A stretch of DNA of 64,000 nt from an uncultured Paracoccaceae bacterium (GTDB taxonomy: Bacteria; Pseudomonadota; Alphaproteobacteria; Rhodobacterales; Rhodobacteraceae). The notes beneath the pieces were generated by a model. The model saw only the letters and a list, made by a program, of their open reading frames with translations. It ran no database searches and was not told the origin of the DNA. Position 1 is the first letter of the stretch. Each line of letters starts with the position of its first letter. The stretch lies in the NCBI GenBank assembly GCA_947503965.1, contig CANNFU010000002.1:248001-312000 (forward strand). Direction: 5' to 3'. The position numbers and the translations under genes were made by a program. Positions 42,023-50,473 of the stretch are shown piece after piece.

Positions 42023-42892
42023 CTAGGGCTGCGCTGATGCGCAAAGGCGATAAGTAGTGGTTCCCGCAACACGCAAGCCGACGGCTTCGGGGTCTGCAAT
42101 GCGTTCTGAATGCCCGATAAAGAGATGGCCATTTGGCAAGAGGCACTGCCGGAAACGTGACCACAGCCGCACTTGTGTCGGCTTGTCGAAATAAATGGCG
42201 ACATTGCGGCACATGATCACATCAAATTTGCCGGAGATGGGCCATTGATCGACCAGGTTGAGATGGCGAAAAGAGATCAGAGACTGCAAGTGCTGATGCA
42301 CGCTGCGTGTCTTGCCACTACCCTCATTTCTTGCAAATATCCGTGCCTCATGCGCCGGCGATGGGAACCCGCACTCATCAGATAGATAGACGCCTTTTTG
42401 TGCCTTTTCCAAAACTAGCGGATCGATGTCCGTTGCCAGTATCTTCAGATCATAGCTCGCGGCATTCTTGTCATAATGCAGCACAGAACCCGCCAGTGAA
42501 TATGGCTCTTGTCCAGAAGAGCAGCCGGCAGACCACAGGCGAACGCGCTCACCATTTTTTGCGCGGGCGATCAAATCAGGGATCACTGCCTCTTCAAGAT
42601 AATCGAAGTGATGAACTTCACGGTAAAAGTTGGTGACATTCGTGGTGAGTGCGCTGATGAAATGATCCGTTTCGTTCCGGTCATTTGCCTCGATCAATTC
42701 ACAATAGGCCGCGAAATCGGGCAGAGCCAAGGCCCGCAACCGCTTGCTCAAACGCGACTTGATCAGAGGGCGCTTTGCATTATCAAGATTCAGCCCCCAG
42801 CCCGATTTCGCAACCGCAGCTATGCGTTCAAAATCGGACTGTGACAGATCCAGATCGTCAGTGACACCACGAGGCAAGACATGCGTATTCAA
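42023..42892 (-). CDS. cheR: Chemoreceptor methyltransferase CheR
   Basis: A 289-residue CheR that methylates receptor Glu residues using SAM. The N-terminal helical domain contains LIKSRLSKRLRAL; the SAM-binding domain starts with VRLWSAGCSSGQEPYSLA, followed by ILATDIDPLVLEKA, FDVIMCRNVAIYFDK and HLFIGHSERI. It overlaps cheW by 4 bp (ATGA). The receptor in the same operon carries an xWxxF C-terminus, which would let this enzyme dock if its beta-subdomain binds the peptide. Confidence 0.95.
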   Translation of the reverse strand: MNTHVLPRGVTDDLDLSQSDFERIAAVAKSGWGLNLDNAKRPLIKSRLSKRLRALALPDFAAYCELIEANDRNETDHFISALTTNVTNFYREVHHFDYLEEAVIPDLIARAKNGERVRLWSAGCSSGQEPYSLAGSVLHYDKNAASYDLKILATDIDPLVLEKAQKGVYLSDECGFPSPAHEARIFARNEGSGKTRSVHQHLQSLISFRHLNLVDQWPISGKFDVIMCRNVAIYFDKPTQVRLWSRFRQCLLPNGHLFIGHSERIADPEAVGLRVAGTTTYRLCASAQP

Positions 42893-43356
42893 GCCGCCTC
42901 CTCCGCTTCGCTGTCAACGATTGTGTCAAGCGCCAGTATCTTGAGCATTTCGTCCTCGATCGACACCAAGCCAACGACCTGCCCATCGTTACCGTCTCTT
43001 CCTTGGGTCGGATTTGGCTGGATGTCACTTGCTTCGATCGACAAGATTTCCGAGACGGCCTCGACCAGTAACCCGATAATTCGGTTCCCGATGGCAACGA
43101 CAACCACAACACTTCTTGGTCCAAGTTCCGTGATTGGCAGGCCAAGGCGCGCGGCAAGGTCAATAATCGGAATAACAGACCCACGCAGGTTCATCACACC
43201 AAGTATGGATTTGTCGGCGTTCGGCAGCGACGTCACCGTGCGCCAACGTCTGATCTCACGAATGGACGTGATTTCGACGCAATAACCTTGCCCACCTGCA
43301 CGTAGGGAAACGAATTCTGTCATTTTGGATTTGTCTGCGATTTCTGTATCGGTCAA
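42889..43356 (-). CDS. cheW: Chemotaxis coupling protein CheW
   Basis: A 155-residue CheW linking CheA to receptors. Two SH3-like subdomains are visible: FVSLRAGGQGYCVEITSIREI near the start, then VMNLRGSVIPIIDLAARLGL and IIGLLVEAVSEIL. It overlaps cheA by 4 bp and cheR by 4 bp. An N-terminal extension of about 12 residues and an acidic C-terminus (DSEAEEAA) are mild peculiarities. Confidence 0.95.
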   Translation of the reverse strand: MTDTEIADKSKMTEFVSLRAGGQGYCVEITSIREIRRWRTVTSLPNADKSILGVMNLRGSVIPIIDLAARLGLPITELGPRSVVVVVAIGNRIIGLLVEAVSEILSIEASDIQPNPTQGRDGNDGQVVGLVSIEDEMLKILALDTIVDSEAEEAA

Positions 43357-45422
43357 AACTGCGGCTCCAAACTGTGTTGTGACTGCGCGGCGCGTTGCGA
43401 CGCGGCAAGTCCACTCAACGCCTCTGGATCGATGATCAACGCGATATTGCCATCACCAAGTATCGTGGCGGCCGCGATCCCTGTGATTGCCCCGTAGTTG
43501 CCTTTGAGGCTCTTGATGACCACCTGCCGCTGATCCTGGATCGCATCGACCGAAACGGCGATCGTCGCGTCATTTGCGTCGATAAGAACAAAGACCCTGT
43601 TGGTGTGATCGTCATCCGTCTGCTCAAGGCCCATAAGCGCATTCAGGTTCACAACCGGAACAAAGGTGCCACGCACCGACAAAACCCATTCGCCTGGTGT
43701 GACTTCCTGGATATCGCTTGCGGCCGGCCTGATCGTCTCAACGATGCTGGACAATGGCAGTACCATGGTTTCCGCACCGACCTCGACAATCATGCCGTCA
43801 AGCACGGCGAGTGTCAGCGGCAGCGAGATCGTGAAAGCTGAGCCTTGCCCGGGACTGCTGGTGATACCCACCTTGCCACCCAAAGAGGTGATCGCGGTCT
43901 TGACAACATCCATGCCTACGCCGCGCCCCGAGAGGTTCGTGACACTTTCGGCAGTTGAAAACCCCGGTGCGAATAACAGCGCGTAAACCTCGCCCTCGCT
44001 CAACTTTGCGTCAGCCGTGATGATTCCTTTTTCGATGGCTTTCTGCATCAGACGTTCACGATTTAGTCCCGCGCCATCATCTATGATTTCAATAACGACG
44101 TGGCCCGACCGATGCGCCGCCGATAAACGAACGGTGCCTGTCTCGGGCTTACCAGTTTCTTGTCTTCGCGCGGGCGCTTCTATCCCATGGTCCACCGCAT
44201 TGCGCAGCATATGGGTCAGCGGATCAGCTAGACGTTCCAGCATTGTCTTGTCGATTTCGGTCGCTTCGCCCTCTGTGACAAAAGTCACTTTCTTGCCGGT
44301 CGCTTCACCGGCTTCCCGGACCACACGCCCCATCCTCTGAAAAAGCGATTTTACCGGTTGCGCCCGAATCGCCATCACACCTTCCTGTATCTCACGGGCC
44401 AACGTTCCGTAATCGTCCAACGCTGTGGTGATTTCGGAATTTGAAACAAGCCCGCTTTCTTTCAGGTTTCGATCAATGACCGCATGGTTGATGATTAATT
44501 CGCCCACGCTGTTGATCAGCCGATCAACACGTTCAGGATCCACACGAAGGGTTGATTGCGCTGCCTTCTGCGTTGGGGGAGATGATTTCGCCGGTTGTGC
44601 CCTTGGCTGCGGCGCAACCGTCTGCAGCTCTTCAGGTTTTGCGGCGACCGGTTCTACCGGCGCGTCGTGCGGTTCGTTGGCGGGCTCCGCAAGGACAGGT
44701 GTGATCTCAAGCGTACAATGGCCGTCCACGAACTGGAAAACGTCCCGAACAGCATCCTCATCCTCTGCGCCGCGCAATTTGAGCTTCCAACGCAGATAGC
44801 TTTCATCAAAGTTGAAATCATCCAACGTCGGAACGGCGTCAACGATACATTCGGGTGTAAGCGCGCCAAGCTTGTCCAACCCCGAAATCAACCGCAGCGG
44901 ATCATGTCCACTCAGGTAAAGTGATGGTTGGGGGGCCAATGTAATATCAAAGCCTTCAACCGGCTCCAGCGATATTTCAATGGGAAGAGCCGCGACCGGC
45001 GTGAATACGAACTCATCTTCTGGTGATCCGGCTGCGTCGGGCCCACCAGACAGTTGGATCAGTTCGGCTGTCAGGTCTTTTGTTGCTTCCGGAACGGGGC
45101 TGCCCTCAACGCGCGACCCTTCGACCAGTTCGGCGAGATTGTCAGAGCAGCGGATAATCAGCCGCAAGACATCATTGCTGATGTCCAACTTATCTGATCG
45201 GATCAGGTCAAGCGTTGTTTCGTAGTGATGCGCAAAGTCGACCAGATCCGTGAAACCAAACGCCCCTGCCGACCCCTTGATCGAATGAACGGCCCGAAAA
45301 ATTGCGTTGATCGTCTCTGCATCCCATTCGTGACTGGCTACCAATTCAAGGTTTTCGGTCAGGGATTCGATCAGGTCTTCGCATTCGGCGAAGAATGTCT
45401 CTCGTAAACTGTCGAGTGTCAT
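43353..45422 (-). CDS. cheA: Chemotaxis histidine kinase CheA
   Basis: 689 residues with the full CheA layout. P1 HPt with phospho-acceptor His46 in AVHSIKGSAGAFGF; a small P2-like region at about 165-250; a Pro/Ala/Gln-rich linker to about 290; a P3 dimerisation domain (RVDPERVDRLINSVGELI); a P4 ATPase (HMLRNAVDHGIEAP, then GRGVGMDVVK); and a P5 CheW-like domain from about 540. It phosphorylates the two CheY proteins; the CheB of this operon lacks its usual acceptor. It overlaps both neighbours by 4 bp. Confidence 0.96.
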   Translation of the reverse strand: MTLDSLRETFFAECEDLIESLTENLELVASHEWDAETINAIFRAVHSIKGSAGAFGFTDLVDFAHHYETTLDLIRSDKLDISNDVLRLIIRCSDNLAELVEGSRVEGSPVPEATKDLTAELIQLSGGPDAAGSPEDEFVFTPVAALPIEISLEPVEGFDITLAPQPSLYLSGHDPLRLISGLDKLGALTPECIVDAVPTLDDFNFDESYLRWKLKLRGAEDEDAVRDVFQFVDGHCTLEITPVLAEPANEPHDAPVEPVAAKPEELQTVAPQPRAQPAKSSPPTQKAAQSTLRVDPERVDRLINSVGELIINHAVIDRNLKESGLVSNSEITTALDDYGTLAREIQEGVMAIRAQPVKSLFQRMGRVVREAGEATGKKVTFVTEGEATEIDKTMLERLADPLTHMLRNAVDHGIEAPARRQETGKPETGTVRLSAAHRSGHVVIEIIDDGAGLNRERLMQKAIEKGIITADAKLSEGEVYALLFAPGFSTAESVTNLSGRGVGMDVVKTAITSLGGKVGITSSPGQGSAFTISLPLTLAVLDGMIVEVGAETMVLPLSSIVETIRPAASDIQEVTPGEWVLSVRGTFVPVVNLNALMGLEQTDDDHTNRVFVLIDANDATIAVSVDAIQDQRQVVIKSLKGNYGAITGIAAATILGDGNIALIIDPEALSGLAASQRAAQSQHSLEPQF

Positions 45423-45799
45423 GCTGCATCGGCCCCCGTCACAAGGGTCAGTATCTCGATCAGTTGCTTGTCATTGAACGGCTTCACGATCCAACCCGTG
45501 GCACCCAGCCCGCGGGCCTTATCCTTGAACTCCTGCGAGCTTTCAGTGGTCAGAACAAGGATCGGCACTTTTCGGTTTGAGGGGCCGGTACGTATCGCTT
45601 CCAAGACGCCGAACCCATCAAGATTTGGCATATTGATGTCGGTAATGACCGCATCGAAACGCTCTTGCTGGAAAGCGGCAACACCCAAGGCGCCATCTTC
45701 TGCCGTCACGGAAGCAAATCCGCCATCTGTCAGGGTCTGTGACACCAACCGCCGGATCGTGCGCGAGTCGTCGATAACAAGAACTGTCTTCTGCGTCAT
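45419..45799 (-). CDS. cheY: CheY-type response regulator (first copy)
   Basis: A 126-residue receiver domain with intact phosphorylation machinery: the Asp pair in VLVIDDSRTIRR, acceptor Asp in AVITDINMPNLDG, Thr in LVLTTESS and Lys in WIVKPFNDKQL. It lies directly before cheA with a 4-bp overlap, as in the rhizobial che operon, where the first CheY acts mainly as a phosphate sink. That role here is inferred from order only. Confidence 0.93.
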   Translation of the reverse strand: MTQKTVLVIDDSRTIRRLVSQTLTDGGFASVTAEDGALGVAAFQQERFDAVITDINMPNLDGFGVLEAIRTGPSNRKVPILVLTTESSQEFKDKARGLGATGWIVKPFNDKQLIEILTLVTGADAA

Positions 45800-46080
45800 G
45801 GCGCATCGCTCAACAAATGATCAGCCAGACCAAGCAAGGAAAGGCTGCGTTTCACGGCTTCGGACGGCTGATGGATCTCCAATGATCCGCCGTTTGCCAG
45901 CGCGGATCGACGTGCCGCAATCAAAAGCTGCGCAATCTGCGCAGGTACAGACGATGCCGTCGATGCATCGATAACGATGTTTTCGGATTGACCGGCCATT
46001 ATTTCAGCAATGACGGGTTGTGGGGAATCCAACCATCCCTCGACATCAAGTGTGATGTTTTTCAAGATATTGTCTGTCAA
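45796..46080 (-). CDS. STAS-domain protein at the head of the che operon
   Basis: A short STAS-domain protein of 94 residues: ENIVIDASTASSVPAQIAQLLIAARRSA forms the central strand-helix, and LGLADHL closes it. STAS proteins of this kind stand first in alphaproteobacterial che operons and are thought to tune CheA/CheY signalling. I use TTG 46080 as start because GAGGGG lies 6 bases before it; a GTG at 46107 giving 103 residues is the alternative but has only a poor AGG. It overlaps cheY by 4 bp. Confidence 0.8.
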   Translation of the reverse strand: MTDNILKNITLDVEGWLDSPQPVIAEIMAGQSENIVIDASTASSVPAQIAQLLIAARRSALANGGSLEIHQPSEAVKRSLSLLGLADHLLSDAP

Positions 46081-46434
46081 CGTGATCCCCTCGTTCGTCT
46101 GTTTCACTGCAGCCTGGTTGATCTACCGCACGAACAATTAAAAACGGGTTAGCGGTTTCACCCTTGGCGGAACAAACCGGCTGAGTTGACGCAAGGGATT
46201 CGGTATGTTCCCGGCTGCCGCATCAATATCTGCCGCCACCTGCCGACACCCATCACCAACAAAACAAAGCGATCGGACCGTGGTCGGCAGGTCCCCGCGC
46301 ACAGGTCAAGAAAGCCCGCGCAATCCGGGTGCCGATGCGCAAAAATCTTGCAGCACTGGCAGAGTCCGACTAACAGGGACGACAACACCGGTGTGGGGGC
46401 TGGTAGACGACACAAAACGGGACGGAACCTCATC
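46081..46434. other. Divergent control region of the che operon and the M23 peptidase gene
   Basis: 354 bases without a credible ORF. It holds a perfect 10-bp inverted repeat, ACCTGCCGAC (46238-46247) and GTCGGCAGGT (46283-46292), 35 bases apart. A possible promoter toward the peptidase gene is TTGCAG then TAACAG with 17 bases between (about 46351-46379). No flagellar sigma-28 or sigma-54 promoter stands out toward che. Confidence 0.45.
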
Positions 46435-47742
46435 GTGAGATCACGACTGACTCAGACTATCCACGCCTTCCTTGAACGGCGTTTCCCGGAAAGGCGGCTG
46501 TTTCTTCGATCAGACACCGAGACGCGTTTCATCCGGCTCAAGCCTGAAACGCAGCTGGTCGCCTGGACGGGCAGCATCGTGGTGGTGGCCTGGACGATCA
46601 TCGCAACCGCCATTCTTTTGATGGACAGCATTGGCGCGGGGAACTTCCGCGCGCAGGCGCAGCGCGATCAGATGACCTATGAACAGCGGCTGAACGCGCT
46701 GTCATCCGAAAGGGACGCCCGCGCGCTTGAGGCGCTGGCGGCACAGGAACGCTTTAACTCCGCGCTGCAACAGATATCGATCATGCAGTCAGAGCTTTTG
46801 GCAACCGAAGAAAAACGGCGCGAACTGGAAACCGGGCTTGAAGTGGTGCAAGCCACGTTGCGCGAAACGATGCGCGCCCGCGAAGAGGCACGCGAACAGG
46901 TCGCCGCCCTTTCCGCAGAAACAGGCGAGGACACAGGTGCCGCCATCACGGACGAGGCCGCAGGCACCGTCAATCTGCTGGCCGATGCCCTTGCCGAAAC
47001 AGCGGCAGAGCGCGACATGATCGCGGCAGATGCCGAATTCGCCATCGAACATGCACAGGAGATGGAGCTGGAACTACGGCTCTTGCAGGAACGCAACGAT
47101 CAGATATTCCGCCAGCTAGAAGAGGCGATGCTGGTCTCGGTCGAGCCGCTGGACGAGATGTTTCGGGCCGCTGGTATGAATCCCGACAATTTGATTAATC
47201 AGGTCCGGCGCGGCTATTCCGGTACGGGCGGCCCGCTGACACCGCTGCAATTCTCGACCCGTGGCGGAGAACCTGACCCGGATGCGCTGCGTGCCAACGC
47301 AATCCTCAGCGCGATGGACAGGATCAACCTGTACCGGATCGCCGCTGAAAAGGCGCCATTCTCAATTCCCGTCAAATCCAACTTTCGCTATACGTCCGGT
47401 TTTGGCCCACGCTGGGGTCGGATGCACAATGGCACCGATTTCGCGGGCCCGATCGGTACACCCATTTATGCGACCGCCGATGGCGTCGTGACCCATTCGG
47501 GCTGGGCTTCCGGTTATGGCCGCCTCATCAAGATCCGCCATGACTTCGGGATTGAGACAAGATACGCACACTTGAACTCAATGGACGTGCAAGTTGGCCA
47601 AAGGGTCTCGCGTGGCGAGCGAATAGGTGCTATGGGGAATTCCGGTCGATCGACTGGCCCCCACCTTCACTACGAAGTCCGCGTCGGCGGCAACCCCGTT
47701 AACCCCATGATCTATATAAGAGCTGGACAGAATGTTTTCTAA
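46435..47742 (+). CDS. M23-family (LytM) peptidoglycan endopeptidase with coiled coil
   Basis: 435 residues from a GTG start (GGGACGGAA upstream). Layout: a basic cytoplasmic N-terminus, a membrane segment near residues 45-65 (TGSIVVVAWTIIATAILL), a long coiled coil at about 75-215, and a C-terminal LytM domain (YTSGFGPRWGRMHNGTDFAG, ending in GPHLHYEVR) with the Zn ligands His and Asp of HNGTD and the HLH pair. It likely cuts peptide crosslinks, or activates amidases if catalytically impaired. It overlaps the bactofilin gene by 11 bp, a pairing known from shape-control systems. Confidence 0.92.
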   Translation: MRSRLTQTIHAFLERRFPERRLFLRSDTETRFIRLKPETQLVAWTGSIVVVAWTIIATAILLMDSIGAGNFRAQAQRDQMTYEQRLNALSSERDARALEALAAQERFNSALQQISIMQSELLATEEKRRELETGLEVVQATLRETMRAREEAREQVAALSAETGEDTGAAITDEAAGTVNLLADALAETAAERDMIAADAEFAIEHAQEMELELRLLQERNDQIFRQLEEAMLVSVEPLDEMFRAAGMNPDNLINQVRRGYSGTGGPLTPLQFSTRGGEPDPDALRANAILSAMDRINLYRIAAEKAPFSIPVKSNFRYTSGFGPRWGRMHNGTDFAGPIGTPIYATADGVVTHSGWASGYGRLIKIRHDFGIETRYAHLNSMDVQVGQRVSRGERIGAMGNSGRSTGPHLHYEVRVGGNPVNPMIYIRAGQNVF

Positions 47743-48250
47743 ATCCAAAATCAACGAACCAGGCCCCAAGACGGCTGAAAATGAAAATGGCAAAGGTGCC
47801 GATGCGGGGAAAACCTCGGGCGACTACAAATCCAGCGCGCCCAAGGCAAAGCCTGCAGCGTCGACGCTGTCATCCGATCTGCTGATCACCGGCAATATCA
47901 AGACATCCGGCGACATCCAGGTCGAAGGCCAGGTTGAGGGCGACATTCGCGCCCATCTGCTGACCGTTGGCGAAGGTGCCACCGTCAAGGGCGAAGTGGT
48001 CGCTGACGACGTGGTCGTCAACGGCCGTATCGTGGGCCGCGTGCGCGGGCTGAAGGTTCGCCTGACATCGACCGCCCGTGTCGAAGGCGACATCATTCAC
48101 AAGACCATCGCCATCGAAAGCGGTGCGCATTTCGAAGGTTCCGTGCAGCGCCAGGACGATCCCTTGGCCACCGGCTCCAAGAAGATGCCAACGACAGCAG
48201 CACCTGCAGCTGCGGCAGCGACGCCTGCGGCAGACAAACCCAAAACCTGA
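47732..48250 (+). CDS. Bactofilin (polymer-forming cytoskeletal protein)
   Basis: A 172-residue bactofilin. The central beta-helix at about 50-140 has the regular repeat (LLITGNIKTSGDIQVEGQVE then GDIRAHLLTVGEGATVKGEV), flanked by disordered N- and C-terminal tails rich in Lys, Ala and Pro. Bactofilins polymerise without nucleotides and often organise peptidoglycan enzymes. The ATG lies within the last codons of the M23 peptidase gene (11-bp overlap), so the two are made together and probably act together on cell shape. A terminator follows. Confidence 0.95.
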   Translation: MFSKSKINEPGPKTAENENGKGADAGKTSGDYKSSAPKAKPAASTLSSDLLITGNIKTSGDIQVEGQVEGDIRAHLLTVGEGATVKGEVVADDVVVNGRIVGRVRGLKVRLTSTARVEGDIIHKTIAIESGAHFEGSVQRQDDPLATGSKKMPTTAAPAAAAATPAADKPKT

Positions 48251-48271
48251 TCGACAAACCGATCCAGATTT

Positions 48272-48300
48272 AAAAGGGCACCTGCCAAGGTGCCCTTTTT
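48272..48300. terminator. Bidirectional terminator after the bactofilin gene
   Basis: AAAAGGGCACCT, loop, AGGTGCCCTTTTT between convergent genes. The A and T flanks let it work for both. Confidence 0.85.
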
Positions 48301-48303
48301 ACG

Positions 48304-49077
48304 TCAGGCCAGCGCTTTGCGATAAAGATGCCATGTGGCATGCCCAAGCACCGGCAGAACCACAATCAGCCCCAGAAACCACGGCAGGAGTGCGGCCAGC
48401 GTCAGCACCGCGATCAGCAGTGCCCAGACCAGCATCACCATCAGGTTCTCACGCACCGTCTGCATGCTGACCATCATGGCCGTCACGAAATCGACCTCGC
48501 GGTCCAGCACCAGCGGCAGGCTGACAACGGTGAGCGAAAAAAGCAGGAACGCCAGCGCGGCCCCGACCATCAGTTCCACAGCGATCATCGCCAGCCCGTT
48601 GGCAGTCAGAAATACATCCCAGCTTTCCGAGACATTCGTCATGGTCGACAAGCCCATGAACAGTGCAAAGATCATGTGCGCCAGAAAGGTCCAGAACAGG
48701 AAATAGATCACGATGATCGCGCCCAGCCAGGGCAATTGCCGCGTGCGTTCGGCCCAGACGATCCCCAGAACGCCGCCCCAGTCCAAAGACTGATCCTTCT
48801 CCATCCGGCGACTGACCTCGTACAGCCCGGCCGCCGCAAAGGGGGCGAGCAACGGAAACCCCAGTGACGTGGCAAGTGTCCACATCACATGCCCCGCCCC
48901 AAGCCAGAGCATGAAGAAACCGCCCAACACGTAGACCGCGCTGAAAAACAGACCAAACTGCGGCGCACGCCGGAAATCCGCCAGCCCAGACCGCAGCACA
49001 GCACCGATATCCCCGAGGCTCAATTTCTGGATCACTGGCCGCACGGCCCCGCCGCTCATTGTGTCAGCTGATGCCAT
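48304..49077 (-). CDS. DUF2189 integral membrane protein
   Basis: A 257-residue membrane protein of the DUF2189 family with six predicted helices, for example FSAVYVLGGFFMLWLGAGH and AIIVIYFLFWTFLAHMIFAL. The start at 49077 (MASADTMSGGAV) has GGGGAGG 6 bases upstream; the frame upstream of it lies in the amidase gene and is not used. Its start overlaps the amidase stop by 14 bp, so the two are coupled. Function unknown; similar proteins sit near respiratory genes in other species, but no such genes are here. Confidence 0.88.
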   Translation of the reverse strand: MASADTMSGGAVRPVIQKLSLGDIGAVLRSGLADFRRAPQFGLFFSAVYVLGGFFMLWLGAGHVMWTLATSLGFPLLAPFAAAGLYEVSRRMEKDQSLDWGGVLGIVWAERTRQLPWLGAIIVIYFLFWTFLAHMIFALFMGLSTMTNVSESWDVFLTANGLAMIAVELMVGAALAFLLFSLTVVSLPLVLDREVDFVTAMMVSMQTVRENLMVMLVWALLIAVLTLAALLPWFLGLIVVLPVLGHATWHLYRKALA

Positions 49078-50437
49078 GCCAAGCCTCCCCCAATTGCAGA
49101 ATACCGATATCATCGCGCGGTCGCCCGGCAATTTGCAAGCCCATAGGGCGGGGACCAGGGATCGGTACGGCCAGACAGGGCAAACCGATCAGGCTGACCG
49201 GCACCACAACCTCCATCCAGCGGTGATAGGTATCCATCGTTACCCCGCCGATTTCCCTGGGCCAGTCCCATTCCACCGGAAACGGAAAACACTGCGCCGT
49301 CGGCAGAACAAACGCATCATAGTCATCAAACAGGCGGATCACGGCCCGATACCAGTCAGACCGAATGGCACTTGCCCTTTGTATCTCTGCCCCTGTCATG
49401 GCAAGACCGCGCTCGATCTCCCAGATCGCCGCTGGCTTCAGTTTGTCGCGCATTTCAGCTTGCGCATAAAGCGGTCCCAGCTTTGCCGCCACGGCCCAGG
49501 ATCGCAAAGTGGTCCAGGACTGCCACAAGGCATCTGCATCAAACGGGGGCGCCACATCCGCGACACTGCACCCCGCGGTTTCGAATTGCGCCACGGCGAC
49601 AGCAGCCGTATCCAAAACACCCGGCTCCATGGGAAAGGCACCACCCCAGTCGCCCAGCCAGGCAATCTTGCGCCCGGTGATATTCGTCTGCAACTGTGCT
49701 TGATATTGTTCCGAAGGCAGACCAAAGGGCTGGCGCGGATCAATGCCCGCCTGCACCTCCAGCAACAGCGCCACATCACGCGGGCAACGCGCCATCGGAC
49801 CGTTGGTCGACAGCGGATGCAGGAACATGTCCCCCACAGGCTCTGCAGGCACCCTGCCCCAACTGGGACGCATCCCGTAGACACCATTCCAGCCTGCCGG
49901 GTTGCGCAGACTGCCCATCATGTCCGACCCGTCCGCCAGACAGACCATGCGCGTGGCCAAAGCAACCGCGGCCCCGCCGGATGAGCCGCCCGCCGACGTC
50001 CCCGGCAGCAAGGCATTCTGCGTGGCCCCAAAGACAGGGTTATAGGTATGGCTGCCCAACCCGAATTCCGGCGTATTGGTCTTGCCAATGACAATGGCGC
50101 CCGCATCCTGCATGCGCTGCACCATGATATCGCTGGTCGGCGCAGGCTGACCCGCAAACACGGGCGATCCCATCGAGGTCGGCAAACCGGCCACATTCGC
50201 AAGGTCCTTCACCGCAATTGGAATGCCGTGCAGCGGTCCTTTGGCGGGCACCAGATCGGCTTCGCGTGCCTCTGCCATCAACGCATCTTCATCGCGTAAC
50301 GACACAATCGCATTCACGGACGGATTGCGCTCTGCCACACGGTCAAGTGTGGCGCGCATCAAATCCGCAGCCGAAACCACCCCGGCAGCAATTGCCGCTG
50401 ATAGCCGATGCGCATCCCATTCCAGAAACTCTGCCAT
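49064..50437 (-). CDS. Amidase-signature family hydrolase
   Basis: 457 residues with the complete amidase signature: the Lys of the Ser-Ser-Lys triad in GIPIAVKDLANV, and the Gly/Ser-rich motif in PGTSAGGSSGGAAVALA. It hydrolyses an amide of unknown identity. GatA function is unlikely, since no gatC or gatB is adjacent and the C-terminal half differs. It follows prfB by 36 bp on the same strand and overlaps the DUF2189 gene. Confidence 0.92.
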   Translation of the reverse strand: MAEFLEWDAHRLSAAIAAGVVSAADLMRATLDRVAERNPSVNAIVSLRDEDALMAEAREADLVPAKGPLHGIPIAVKDLANVAGLPTSMGSPVFAGQPAPTSDIMVQRMQDAGAIVIGKTNTPEFGLGSHTYNPVFGATQNALLPGTSAGGSSGGAAVALATRMVCLADGSDMMGSLRNPAGWNGVYGMRPSWGRVPAEPVGDMFLHPLSTNGPMARCPRDVALLLEVQAGIDPRQPFGLPSEQYQAQLQTNITGRKIAWLGDWGGAFPMEPGVLDTAAVAVAQFETAGCSVADVAPPFDADALWQSWTTLRSWAVAAKLGPLYAQAEMRDKLKPAAIWEIERGLAMTGAEIQRASAIRSDWYRAVIRLFDDYDAFVLPTAQCFPFPVEWDWPREIGGVTMDTYHRWMEVVVPVSLIGLPCLAVPIPGPRPMGLQIAGRPRDDIGILQLGEAWHGIS

Positions 50438-50473
50438 GCCACATCCAAGCCTGACGGCCCGCGATTGACAAGG

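Noticed and set aside
41997..42212. Extension of the second CheY upstream to 42212
   Set aside because: It overlaps the cheR coding sequence; the receiver fold begins right after the ATG at 41996.
46186..46434. Extension of the M23 peptidase to an ATG at 46186
   Set aside because: The extra 83 residues are not protein-like, and the GTG at 46435 has a good ribosome-binding site followed by a normal cytoplasmic tail and membrane segment.
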